Below are positions 1-5,343 of a stretch of 5,343 nt of DNA, piece after piece. Location of the stretch: positions 1 to 5,343 of the forward strand of contig QHXE01000351.1 in the NCBI GenBank assembly GCA_003222835.1. Reading direction: 5' to 3'. Position 1 is the stretch's first letter; the number at the start of each line of letters is the position of its first letter. The notes under the pieces were generated by a model that worked only from the letters and a program-made list of their open reading frames with translations, was not told the origin of the DNA and did no database searches. The position numbers and the translations under genes are program-made. Source of the DNA: Acidobacteriota bacterium (lineage in GTDB: Bacteria > Acidobacteriota > Blastocatellia > Pyrinomonadales > Pyrinomonadaceae).

Positions 1-201
1 TTCTATGAAGAGGTGGTCCTGCTCGATCAGCCTTTCATCAAAGACCCGGCGAAAACGGTTGGCGAGTTGGTGACTGAGAAAATCGCCAAGACTGGAGAAA
101 CGGTCACAATTCGTCGCTTTGCGCGCTACAAGATGGGCGAGGGCCTCGAAAAACGCGCCGATGATTTCGGCGACGAGGTCGCGAAGCTCGCGGGAGCTTA
201 G
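1..201 (+). CDS. tsf: Elongation factor Ts, C-terminal part (5' truncated by window edge)
   Basis: The frame is open from base 1 and ends at TAG 199-201, leaving 66 visible residues. EF-Ts is the cytoplasmic guanine-nucleotide exchange factor that regenerates EF-Tu-GTP during translation elongation. The visible part matches the end of the family: a [14 protein letters not shown] segment near the left edge, then a helix ([14 protein letters not shown]), then an [15 protein letters not shown] strand and turn, which corresponds to the IRFEVGEGIEK region of E. coli EF-Ts, and a final acidic helix ending KLAGA. The N-terminal and core domains lie outside the window. The following gene is pyrH, as in many bacterial rpsB-tsf-pyrH-frr clusters, which supports the call independently. 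The end of the protein looks complete and undamaged. Confidence 0.96.
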   Translation, partial: FYEEVVLLDQPFIKDPAKTVGELVTEKIAKTGETVTIRRFARYKMGEGLEKRADDFGDEVAKLAGA

Positions 202-209
202 TCAAACCT

Positions 210-271
210 ACGCGCCTCTTGGAGTCTTAACCTCTCTGCGTCTTTGAAAATGTGATCACGCAAAGGCGCGT
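210..271. repeat. Hairpin-forming intergenic repeat between tsf and pyrH
   Basis: An 8-bp perfect inverted repeat (ACGCGCCT at 210-217, AGGCGCGT at 264-271) encloses the region. As an alternative, GCGTCTTTG at 238-246 can pair with CAAAGGCGC at 261-269 (eight Watson-Crick pairs and one G-U), with a 14-base loop that itself contains the palindrome GTGATCAC (252-259). The two foldings share the right arm, so they are mutually exclusive. No T-run follows, so it does not look like a rho-independent terminator. The segment TCTCTGCGTC (233-242) differs by one base from the TCTCCGCGTC unit repeated at 3141-3174, which suggests a dispersed repeat family. It may act as an RNA processing or stability element between the two genes; that role is inference. 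Confidence 0.55.
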
Positions 272-304
272 TGGCCGCAAGTAATCAGACCGAAAATTCA
301 CCAG

Positions 305-1042
305 ATGAGTAATGAGATCCAAAAGCACCCAGCCTATCGTCGCGTCCTACTCAAAATCTCAGGTGAAGCGCTGGTGGGCGAGCAAACCTTCGGCATCGAC
401 GTAAAAGTCGCTCACTCTGTAGCCGAAGAAATCAAGCAAGTCCACAATCTCGGAGTGGAACTCGCAGTGGTCGTCGGTGGTGGCAACATTTTTCGCGGCC
501 TCTCGAAAAGCGCCGGCAGCATGGACCGTTCTGCAGCGGACTATATCGGCATGCTGGCGACGGTGATGAACGCCGTGGTCTTGCAGGACGCTCTGGAGCG
601 AACGGGGATTCAGACGCGTGTGCTCTCGGCGATCGACATCCCCGAAATGGCTGAGCCGTTCATTCGTCGCCGCGCCATTCGCCATCTTGAAAAAGGACGC
701 ATCATAATTTTCGCCGCCGGCACCGGCAATCCGTTTTTTTCAACTGATTCCGCGGCCGCGCTGCGCGCCCTCGAAATCAAGGCCGAAGTAATCCTGAAAG
801 CGACCAAAGTTGACGGGGTCTATTCTGCCGATCCGATGAAAGATCCCACGGCCACGCGGTTCGACTGCATAACCTATCTAGAAGTACTGGAGAAACAACT
901 GAAGGTGATGGATGCGTCGGCGATCTCTCTGTGCATGGACAATAACTTGCCAATCGTGGTTTTCAACATGCGCAAGCCCGGCAACATCGCGCGCGTAGTC
1001 ACTACTGATGCGATCGGAACACGGGTTTGTTTGGAAAAGTAG
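305..1042 (+). CDS. pyrH: UMP kinase (uridylate kinase)
   Basis: A 245-residue cytoplasmic enzyme that phosphorylates UMP to UDP with ATP, at the head of UTP and CTP synthesis. It belongs to the bacterial hexameric amino-acid-kinase fold, unrelated to eukaryotic UMP/CMP kinases. Family signatures appear in order: LLKISGEAL (15-23, phosphate-binding lysine K17), [11 protein letters not shown] (55-65), [18 protein letters not shown] (73-90, nucleotide-binding stretch), [15 protein letters not shown] (137-151) and [13 protein letters not shown] (165-177, ATP-side loop). The length is that expected for the family, with a complete C-terminus. The ATG at 305 gives a normal short leader before the first strand, but no convincing Shine-Dalgarno sequence precedes it. 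The run of seven T at 734-740 encodes the conserved NPFF and is not a frameshift. It lies 103 bases after tsf and is probably in the same transcript. Confidence 0.98.
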   Translation: MSNEIQKHPAYRRVLLKISGEALVGEQTFGIDVKVAHSVAEEIKQVHNLGVELAVVVGGGNIFRGLSKSAGSMDRSAADYIGMLATVMNAVVLQDALERTGIQTRVLSAIDIPEMAEPFIRRRAIRHLEKGRIIIFAAGTGNPFFSTDSAAALRALEIKAEVILKATKVDGVYSADPMKDPTATRFDCITYLEVLEKQLKVMDASAISLCMDNNLPIVVFNMRKPGNIARVVTTDAIGTRVCLEK

Positions 1043-1064
1043 CCGGGCGCCATTCTGGATCGAT

Positions 1065-1093
1065 TTGATACTTGAAGCATTCGGCGTTTTAAT
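1065..1093 (+). promoter_or_regulatory. Possible sigma70-type promoter before the protease gene
   Basis: TTGATA (1065-1070) and TTTAAT (1088-1093) each match five of six consensus bases and are separated by exactly 17 bases. Transcription would be expected to begin around 1100, only a few bases before the ATG at 1103, so the message would be leaderless or nearly so. It could drive the protease gene and frr separately from pyrH. This rests on sequence match alone in a short intergenic space, and chance is a serious alternative. Confidence 0.25.
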
Positions 1094-1102
1094 AAGGGCT
1101 CG

Positions 1103-1471
1103 ATGGCATCATTTCAAAAAGAAATCGAGGTCATTACGATTGACGGATTGCGCTCCCGAAAACTAAGAGCCTGGGTGGATACCGGAGCCGCATACACCTG
1201 GATTCCACAGTCAGTTCTGGAAGACATGGGAATTGCCCCGAGCTTCCGCCGACGGTTTCGCTTGGCGAGTGGTGCTGAAATCGAACGCGACTGCGCCCAG
1301 GCGACTGTATCGGTCGATGGATCACGAAGCATCATTACGATCTGTGTTTCTGGCGATGAGGGCAGCGAGCCGCTGTTGGGCGCGATCACGCTGGAAGAGA
1401 TGGGACTTGGTGTTGACCCTCTTAATCAGCGACTGATCCCGGTGACACTTCTCCTGGCTCCCTTTCAATAA
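1103..1471 (+). CDS. Retropepsin-like (clan AA) aspartic protease, small
   Basis: A 122-residue single-domain protein. The motif WVDTGAAYTWIP (24-35) carries the aspartic-protease triad D26-T27-G28 after a hydrophobic strand. The flap-like region is followed by EPLLGAITLEEMGLGVDP (89-106), the hydrophobic LLG-x-x-x-LE signature that closes the active site in this family. With one DTG per chain it would have to act as a homodimer, like retroviral proteases. There is no signal peptide or membrane segment, so it is probably cytoplasmic. The substrate is unknown. No transposase, integrase or reverse transcriptase lies nearby, so it is a standalone cellular gene, a pattern known from several bacterial phyla. 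AAGGG at 1094-1098 lies four bases before the ATG, a close but usable ribosome site. It lies 60 bases after pyrH and 30 bases before frr, interrupting a normally tight pair. Catalytic activity is inferred from motifs only. Confidence 0.88.
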   Translation: MASFQKEIEVITIDGLRSRKLRAWVDTGAAYTWIPQSVLEDMGIAPSFRRRFRLASGAEIERDCAQATVSVDGSRSIITICVSGDEGSEPLLGAITLEEMGLGVDPLNQRLIPVTLLLAPFQ

Positions 1472-1501
1472 GCCGTTTCAAGATATCGGAAACAAACGCG
1501 A

Positions 1502-2062
1502 ATGACTGAAAAGGACGTCATCAAAGAAACCAAACCACGCATGGAAGCGGCAATTGAAGACGTGCGGCGCAAGCTGGCCACGGTGCGCACGGGTCGCGCT
1601 TCCGTAAGTCTGCTCGATACTGTGATAGTCGATTACTACGGGACCGCGACACCGCTAAACCAAATGGCTTCGGTCCATGCGCCTGAGCCGCAGATGCTCA
1701 CCGTGCAACCGTGGGATCCGACGCAGTTGGGCAACGTGGAAAAGGCAATTCGCGCCGCGGACCTTGGGTTGAATCCGTCGAATGATGGCAAGCTCGTTCG
1801 CATTCCCATTCCACCGCTCACCGAAGAACGACGGAAGCAGCTCGCGAGACAAGTCCACGATATCGCGGAGGAACATCGCACCGCGATTCGCAACATACGC
1901 CGGGACGAGAATGACAAACTGAAGAAGATGCTCAAGGACAAAACGATTTCTGAAGATGCCGAGCGCGCTGGACTTGAGGACATTCAAAAACTCACGGACA
2001 CTTACATCTCAAAGATCGACGAGTTGTCGAAATCGAAAGAGCACGAACTCATGAACGTTTAA
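1502..2062 (+). CDS. frr: Ribosome recycling factor
   Basis: A 186-residue cytoplasmic protein that, with EF-G, splits the post-termination ribosome so that it can be reused. It aligns over its full length with the family (E. coli 185 residues). Landmarks are [15 protein letters not shown] (25-39) in the first long helix of domain [17 protein letters not shown] at the start of the small domain II, the [11 protein letters not shown] segment, the hinge-side [11 protein letters not shown], and [18 protein letters not shown], which contains the conserved arginine-rich patch that contacts the ribosome. The C-terminus KEHELMNV corresponds to KEAELMQF of E. coli. Start ATG 1502 is preceded only by a weak GGA 11 bases upstream. 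It follows the protease gene by 30 bases and is likely co-transcribed with it. The stop is followed after four bases by a strong double palindrome. Confidence 0.98.
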   Translation: MTEKDVIKETKPRMEAAIEDVRRKLATVRTGRASVSLLDTVIVDYYGTATPLNQMASVHAPEPQMLTVQPWDPTQLGNVEKAIRAADLGLNPSNDGKLVRIPIPPLTEERRKQLARQVHDIAEEHRTAIRNIRRDENDKLKKMLKDKTISEDAERAGLEDIQKLTDTYISKIDELSKSKEHELMNV

Positions 2063-2066
2063 GGTG

Positions 2067-2138
2067 CGATAAGCTTCAGCTTGTCGTGCTCGCGAAACCA
2101 GTCTTCATCTAGAAGAGGCGACAAACTGAAGTTTATCG
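2067..2138. repeat. Double palindrome (REP/BIME-like) between frr and the membrane protein gene
   Basis: Two 20-base arms (2067-2086 and 2119-2138) are inverted relative to each other, with 18 Watson-Crick pairs, one G-U and one mismatch. Each arm is also a palindrome by itself: nine paired positions around a two-base centre (TC in the left arm, GA in the right), with only one non-Watson-Crick pair each. The 32-base loop holds a further small hairpin, TCTTC (2102-2106) with GAAGA (2112-2116). The right arm ends ten bases before the next start codon and the left begins four bases after the frr stop, so the element fills the gap. No T-run follows. The architecture resembles paired REP units of the kind mobilised by RAYT transposases, but no such gene is in the window. 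Confidence 0.7.
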
Positions 2139-2148
2139 GACATCTTCG

Positions 2149-3369
2149 ATGATCATCTCTCTCGGCTTATCCTTCGTCGCCATCGTGAGCGGCGCGCTTC
2201 TCACCTACGCCTATGACGGGGACGGACCGCTCGCTTCGCGTCTCTGCAGCGGCGCCTGCATCGGTTTCGCTTTGATGGGCCTTGTTGGTTTCATCTTCGC
2301 TTCCCTTCTCGGCCTCAGCGAAATTTCCATCGGCCTGACCGAGTTGGTTTTGGCGATGCCTTTACTGCTCTTCATGAGCGAGCAACGCCGCACAGTCATC
2401 AATACGGATGTCACTCGGGCAATACAGGCCATCAGTCGCGCGAGTTCCAAGCCGGATCGATGGGCCTTTATTTACTTTCTTTTTTATGCGGGCGTGATGA
2501 TCGCAATGTGGCTGATCTTCTCGCGCGCGCTGCTGGAAAAACCTGAGGGTCTTTACACCGGCGTACTGAATAACTATGGCGACCTCCCCTTCCACCTCAG
2601 CGTGATCACGCGCTTTGTTTACGGCCAGAACTTTCCGCCGGAAGATCCTACGTTTGCGGGCGCGCGCTTTACCTATCCTTTTCTCACGGACTTCATTTCA
2701 GCGATGTTCGTGCGTGCCGGCGCGAGTCTGCGCGATTCCATGTTTATCGAAAACTGGATCGTCGGCGTGGCGTTGGTCGGGGTGCTGCACCGCTTCGGAC
2801 AGCAACTATTGCGCAATCGCACCGCAGCGATCCTGACACCAGTGCTGGTGATTCTAAATGGCGGATTTGGCTGGACCATGTTGTTTAGCGACGTGAACAA
2901 AAGCGAGGGCGGTGTGTTTCAGATCCTCAAACACATTCCGCACTCATACACCATTCTGCCCGAGGTCGAACAAGGCTGGCGTTGGGGTAATTCAGTTACC
3001 AGTCTGCTCGTACCTCAGCGAGGATTTCTGTTAGGCATTCCCTTGGCCGTGATTGTCTTCACGCAATGGTGGGCCGCGATGCGAGACGGGGGGACGCGCG
3101 GAAACGGGGACGCGGAGAAGGGCGTGAAGAAGGCTTCGGATCTCCGCGTCTCCGCGTCTCCGCGTCTCCGCGTCAGTCACCGCATGCTCGCCGCCGGCGT
3201 TGTCGCTGGTTTGCTGCCTCTTCAATTGGCGGCAGTGGCGCGAGTGGCTCACTTTTCTGGTTGTCGCGTCAATCATCGCAGGACCGCAGTTGCTCTGGTC
3301 GACGCACGGCAGCGCGGTCAGTACGCGCTCTTTTATTGGTTGGGAATTCGGCTGGGGCCACGGGAATGA
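2149..3369 (+). CDS. Polytopic membrane protein, N-terminal part of the split gene
   Basis: A 406-codon frame; about the first 358 codons appear native. Hydrophobic helices lie near residues 1-21, 33-56, 60-77 and 105-125, with further ones near 200-215, 225-245 and 290-308. Between helices are GVLNNYGDLPFHLSVITRF (around 144-149 for GDLPFH), NFPPEDPTFAGARFTYPFLTDF (aromatic-rich, T175-D181) and LLVPQRGFLLGIP (286 onward). These recall the first extracytoplasmic loops of GT-C glycosyltransferase-like proteins, where acidic residues near the first helices bind lipid-linked sugar donors. Residues 312-344 (RDGGTRGNGD to LRVSASPRLRVSH) are the translation of a palindromic repeat inserted in a loop. 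After GLLPL at 358 the frame is wrong and the remaining 48 residues are probably not native. The start ATG 2149 gives a good first helix; the only ribosome-site candidate is GGA at 2138-2140. No precise function can be assigned. Confidence 0.72.
   Translation: MIISLGLSFVAIVSGALLTYAYDGDGPLASRLCSGACIGFALMGLVGFIFASLLGLSEISIGLTELVLAMPLLLFMSEQRRTVINTDVTRAIQAISRASSKPDRWAFIYFLFYAGVMIAMWLIFSRALLEKPEGLYTGVLNNYGDLPFHLSVITRFVYGQNFPPEDPTFAGARFTYPFLTDFISAMFVRAGASLRDSMFIENWIVGVALVGVLHRFGQQLLRNRTAAILTPVLVILNGGFGWTMLFSDVNKSEGGVFQILKHIPHSYTILPEVEQGWRWGNSVTSLLVPQRGFLLGIPLAVIVFTQWWAAMRDGGTRGNGDAEKGVKKASDLRVSASPRLRVSHRMLAAGVVAGLLPLQLAAVARVAHFSGCRVNHRRTAVALVDARQRGQYALFYWLGIRLGPRE
3084..3174. repeat. Palindromic GC-rich insert inside the membrane protein gene
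   Basis: A purine-rich left half (3084-3118, with G6 at 3088-3093 and GACGCGGAGA at 3109-3118) is followed by a 22-base spacer and a pyrimidine-rich right half. The ten bases TCTCCGCGTC at 3141-3150 are the exact reverse complement of 3109-3118, and the same ten-mer recurs in overlapping register three more times. The element is translated in frame as a charged, R/S/G-rich segment between two membrane helices, at a place where a loop can tolerate extra residues. Its pyrimidine half is closely related to bases 233-242 between tsf and pyrH, suggesting a dispersed family. Confidence 0.65.
3143..3174 (+). repeat. Four perfect tandem copies of an 8-bp unit
   Basis: TCCGCGTC is repeated at 3143-3150, 3151-3158, 3159-3166 and 3167-3174 with no mismatch. 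Eight is not a multiple of three, so the peptide repeats every three units (LRVSASPR then LRVS), and gain or loss of one unit would change the reading frame downstream. There are no spacers, so it is not a CRISPR array. Confidence 0.9.
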
Positions 3370-4090
3370 AAACTTTTTCTGGTTCTGGCTCAAGAACACC
3401 GGCCTATTTATTCCTTTGCTGCTCATCGCGCTGCTGTGGAAGCGCGAAGACTATCTCGTTTCGCGAAAGTTAATGCTCTTCTATTTGCCTTTTACGCTTT
3501 GCTTTATCATTCCCAATGTGTTGAAGCTGGCGCCTTGGATTTGGGACAACATCAAAGTGCTCTACTACTGGTGGATTGCCTCGGCGCCAATCGTTGCGCT
3601 GCTGCTAGCTCGTCTTTGGGAGAGTAATGCCTGGAAACGTGCGCTCGCAGCGATCCTGTTCGTGGTGCTGACTCTCGCGGGCGGTCTCGATGTTTTTGCC
3701 CTGCTCACCCAGCAGGGCGAGTATCAGGAATTCGATCGCGACGGCGTTAACTTCGCCGAGATGATCAAACAGAAAACCCCGCCGCGTTCGACAGTCTTGC
3801 ATGCGCCGATTCATAACACACCTGTCTTCCTTACTGGTCGGCGTTCGATCATTGGTTATCCAGGGCACATCTGGACGCATGGCATCGACTTTGGCTCACG
3901 CGAGGCGGACGTCAAGAAGATTTATTCGGGCTCGCTTGACGCCGCCGACTTGCTCAGCAAATACGGAGTCGATTATGTTGTCATCGATCCACAGGAACAT
4001 TCTGTAATGCCTGTGAACGACGCGTTCTTCAGTCATTACCCGGAAGTTGCGACCATTGGCGCGTACCACCTCTACAAAATCAAGCCGTAG
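3200..4090 (+). CDS. Polytopic membrane protein, C-terminal part of the split gene
   Basis: The frame opens at a TTG (3200) and ends at TAG 4088-4090. The first seven codons overlap the native part of frame 1 and are probably not real; native sequence resumes around F8-N9 (3221). Helices lie around LTFLVVASIIAGPQLLW, NTGLFIPLLLIALLW, LMLFYLPFTLCFII, YYWWIASAPIVALLLARLW and ALAAILFVVLTLAGGLDVFALL. The segment NVLKLAPWIWDNIKVLYYWW (W115-D116-N117 within it) looks strongly conserved and may line the active cavity. The last 110 residues are soluble: STVLHAPIHNTPVFLTGRRS, then GYPGHIWTHG (219-228), then DLLSKYGVDYVVIDPQEHS, an alpha/beta-like module of the kind found at the C-termini of membrane glycosyltransferase-like proteins. 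Alone it would lack the N-terminal loops expected to carry catalysis. Its end overlaps the proposed start of the next gene by 35 bases. Confidence 0.72.
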   Translation: MSLVCCLFNWRQWREWLTFLVVASIIAGPQLLWSTHGSAVSTRSFIGWEFGWGHGNENFFWFWLKNTGLFIPLLLIALLWKREDYLVSRKLMLFYLPFTLCFIIPNVLKLAPWIWDNIKVLYYWWIASAPIVALLLARLWESNAWKRALAAILFVVLTLAGGLDVFALLTQQGEYQEFDRDGVNFAEMIKQKTPPRSTVLHAPIHNTPVFLTGRRSIIGYPGHIWTHGIDFGSREADVKKIYSGSLDAADLLSKYGVDYVVIDPQEHSVMPVNDAFFSHYPEVATIGAYHLYKIKP

Positions 4091-5343
4091 CAAACAGGCG
4101 ACTGCGCAAGAGAAAACTGCCGCCCCAGCGAAGAATCCTAGTCAGCCAGGCGTGGCAATTGAAACCCCTGGACTATCCCAGCGCGCCTGGCAAATCTCAG
4201 CCGGCACGATTCTGATCGTTGGCGCGATCCTGCGTCTCTACAATCTTTCATTGGTGCCGTTCCATCACGATGAAGGCGTCAACGGAAACTTCCTCGTGCC
4301 TCTCGTTCGCGAAGGTGTGAGCAAGTACCAATATAATCCGGAAAACTATCACGGGCCGACCCTTTACTTTTTTTCGGCCATCATTCCGTGGCTGGCGCGA
4401 TTCTTTGGCGGCAAATCGTTCGGCGATATTTATGGTCTAAATGACCACACAGTTCGCGGCGTCACGGCAATCTTTGGCATTGCTACTATTGGACTTGCGC
4501 TGTTACTCCGCAAACGCCTGGGCACTATCGGCGCGCTCTCTGCCGCCGGTCTGATAGCGATCTCTCCAGGCGCGGTATATCTTTCGCGTTACTTCATTCA
4601 TGAATCTCTGTTCGTCTTTTTCACGCTGGGAATCGTCGTCGCGGCGCTGAAGTATTACGACACCGGAAACGGGGTTTATTTTATCCTGGCTTCAATTTCG
4701 GCGGCGTTGATGGTGGCGACCAAAGAGACATGGATCATGAATGGCCCCGTGCTGTTGATAGCGCTGATTACGACAGCACTGTATTTCCAGCTTCGTGACA
4801 AGCTCGACCGAAACCGAGACTCAGCGCGTCTATCTTTGGGCGAACGATGGCGGCAAAACATTGAACGTTTAGGTGGACCGATTCCCATAATTACGGTTGC
4901 GCTGATTGCCTTCGCTACCTTCATCGTCGTCTGCGTGCTCTTCTATTCGTCGTTCTTCACCGATTATCCAAAGGGCGTACGCGACGCCTTGCAGACACTG
5001 AACCTTTGGAAGAACCGCACGCATGAACATGAGCACCCATGGTCGCAATACATCTATTGGCTCTTGCAGGAAGAGGGCGTCGTACTGGCCCTCGGTGGAA
5101 TTGGCGCGCTCATCGCAGTTTGGCGCGCCAACAATCGGCTGGCGCTGTTTCTGGCGCAATGGGCGTTTGGCTTGCTCGCCGCTTACTCGCTGGTTGGATA
5201 CAAGACGCCTTGGATCACTCTTAACTTCATTGTGCCGCTGGCGCTGACGAGCGGCTATGCGTTGGAATCGGCCTATCAAAAACTGCGTGAGTATCGGCAG
5301 CCTCGCTTGTTGATTGCGGCCACCGTGGTGATCGTAGCGATTT
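4056..5343 (+). CDS. TIGR03663/Agl23-like membrane protein (3' truncated by window edge)
   Basis: An open frame with no stop from 4017 to the right edge. No ATG lies upstream of the first conserved motif. TTG 4056 is chosen because GGAAG (4042-4046) lies nine bases before it; GTG 4152 is the main alternative. From 4056, 429 residues are visible. A basic K/A/P/S-rich cytoplasmic tail (about 1-45) precedes helix 1 (ISAGTILIVGAILRLY), then VPFHHDEGVNGNFLVPLV (H70-H71-D72-E73), matching the Asp-Glu of the first periplasmic loop in PMT/ArnT-type GT-C enzymes. Other landmarks are NYHGPTLYFFSAIIPW (Y98-H99-G100-P101), RYFIHESLFVFFTLG, VATKETWIMN (T222-W226), HEHEHPWSQYIYW (323 onward) and GYKTPWITLNFIVPLAL (Y382-W386), all typical of TIGR03663. 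The family is annotated as associated with flippase or glycan export activity, but its reaction is not established. Slight overlap with the upstream membrane gene suggests translational coupling. Confidence 0.85.
   Translation, partial: MARTTSTKSSRSKQATAQEKTAAPAKNPSQPGVAIETPGLSQRAWQISAGTILIVGAILRLYNLSLVPFHHDEGVNGNFLVPLVREGVSKYQYNPENYHGPTLYFFSAIIPWLARFFGGKSFGDIYGLNDHTVRGVTAIFGIATIGLALLLRKRLGTIGALSAAGLIAISPGAVYLSRYFIHESLFVFFTLGIVVAALKYYDTGNGVYFILASISAALMVATKETWIMNGPVLLIALITTALYFQLRDKLDRNRDSARLSLGERWRQNIERLGGPIPIITVALIAFATFIVVCVLFYSSFFTDYPKGVRDALQTLNLWKNRTHEHEHPWSQYIYWLLQEEGVVLALGGIGALIAVWRANNRLALFLAQWAFGLLAAYSLVGYKTPWITLNFIVPLALTSGYALESAYQKLREYRQPRLLIAATVVIVAI

Larger units (their letters stand above)
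2149..4090 (+). pseudogene. Split gene for a large GT-C-like membrane protein (two frames of one gene)
   Basis: Reading frame 1 from 2149 and frame 2 ending at 4090 together describe one protein of roughly 650 residues. It has an N-terminal set of membrane helices, a periplasmic-type loop, more helices, and a soluble C-terminal domain. Frame 1 stays family-like to GVVAGLLPL (up to 3222), then turns into non-membrane sequence rich in R, H and A until its stop at 3369. Frame 2 is membrane-like from FNWRQWREWLTFLVVA (3221 onward). Similar proteins, from memory, continue GLLPL with a histidine-containing segment and another helix before the W-R-x-W-x-x-W part. About twenty residues therefore seem to be missing here as well as the frame being shifted, consistent with a deletion. 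No other stops or damage are visible, so the change is recent or is an assembly or sequencing error. Confidence 0.7.

Noticed and set aside
734..740. T7 run in pyrH as a slippage or frameshift site
   Set aside because: It encodes the conserved NPFFSTD motif and the frame is continuous through to the normal C-terminus.
1103..1471. Retroelement remnant, because of the retroviral-type protease
   Set aside because: No reverse transcriptase, integrase or terminal repeats surround it, and standalone clan AA proteases are known as ordinary bacterial genes.
1636..1987. Long antisense frames opposite frr
   Set aside because: They mirror the codon pattern of a strongly conserved gene, have low-complexity S/R-rich translations and show no recognisable domain.
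2067..2138. Rho-independent terminator of frr
   Set aside because: The stem is strong but the loop is long and no T-run follows on either strand at the stem base, so it fits a REP-like palindrome better.
3088..3093. G6 run as the site of the frame error in the split gene
   Set aside because: Frame 1 still reads family-like sequence (MLAAGVVAGLLPL) after this run, so the frame changes later, near 3215-3235.
3143..3174. Regular repeats that might be a CRISPR array
   Set aside because: The units are 8 bp, directly abutting and without spacers; this is a short tandem repeat.
3066..3473. A third frame of 135 codons over the break in the membrane gene
   Set aside because: Its translation is R/G/S-rich and not membrane-like; it arises from the GC-rich repeat and matches neither half of the protein.
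4676..5279. Antisense frames opposite the TIGR03663-like gene
   Set aside because: The + strand frame carries multiple conserved family motifs through the whole interval; the reverse frames are shadows without domain features.

Overview
The window looks like a bacterial chromosome fragment of moderate-to-high GC, read entirely on the + strand. It carries the conserved translation and nucleotide block tsf - pyrH - frr, followed by two multi-pass membrane proteins of glycosyltransferase-C (GT-C) type. The core proteins are clearly bacterial. Three features fit an uncultured soil lineage such as Acidobacteriota (Blastocatellia-like): dispersed CTCCGCGTC-type palindromes, a TIGR03663-like protein, and weak Shine-Dalgarno sites. 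Chloroflexota or Verrucomicrobiota cannot be excluded, so this placement is inference.

Layout. Positions 1-201 hold the C-terminal end of EF-Ts. A 103-base gap with a hairpin-forming repeat leads to pyrH (UMP kinase, 305-1042). A small retropepsin-like aspartic protease gene (1103-1471) sits between pyrH and frr (ribosome recycling factor, 1502-2062), two genes that are normally direct neighbours. An unusually regular double palindrome (2067-2138) fills the gap after frr. A large membrane protein gene then spans 2149-4090 but is split into two reading frames by a frame change near 3215-3235. Just upstream of the break, an in-frame palindromic insert ends in four perfect 8-bp tandem repeats. 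A second membrane protein (TIGR03663/Agl23-like) begins near 4056, without an ATG, and runs off the right edge.

How the genes may work together. tsf, pyrH and frr supply elongation, UTP/CTP precursors and ribosome recycling, and are probably co-transcribed. The two membrane proteins look like a functional pair at the cell envelope: both have GT-C-like topology, they are adjacent and slightly overlapping, and TIGR03663 proteins are known to sit beside another large hydrophobic family (TIGR03662). The most useful observations are the broken membrane gene, the coding palindromic insert and its relative between tsf and pyrH, the double palindrome after frr, and the protease inserted in a core operon. 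No tRNA, rRNA, CRISPR array, insertion sequence or classical rho-independent terminator was seen. No gene-free stretch exceeds about 105 bases.
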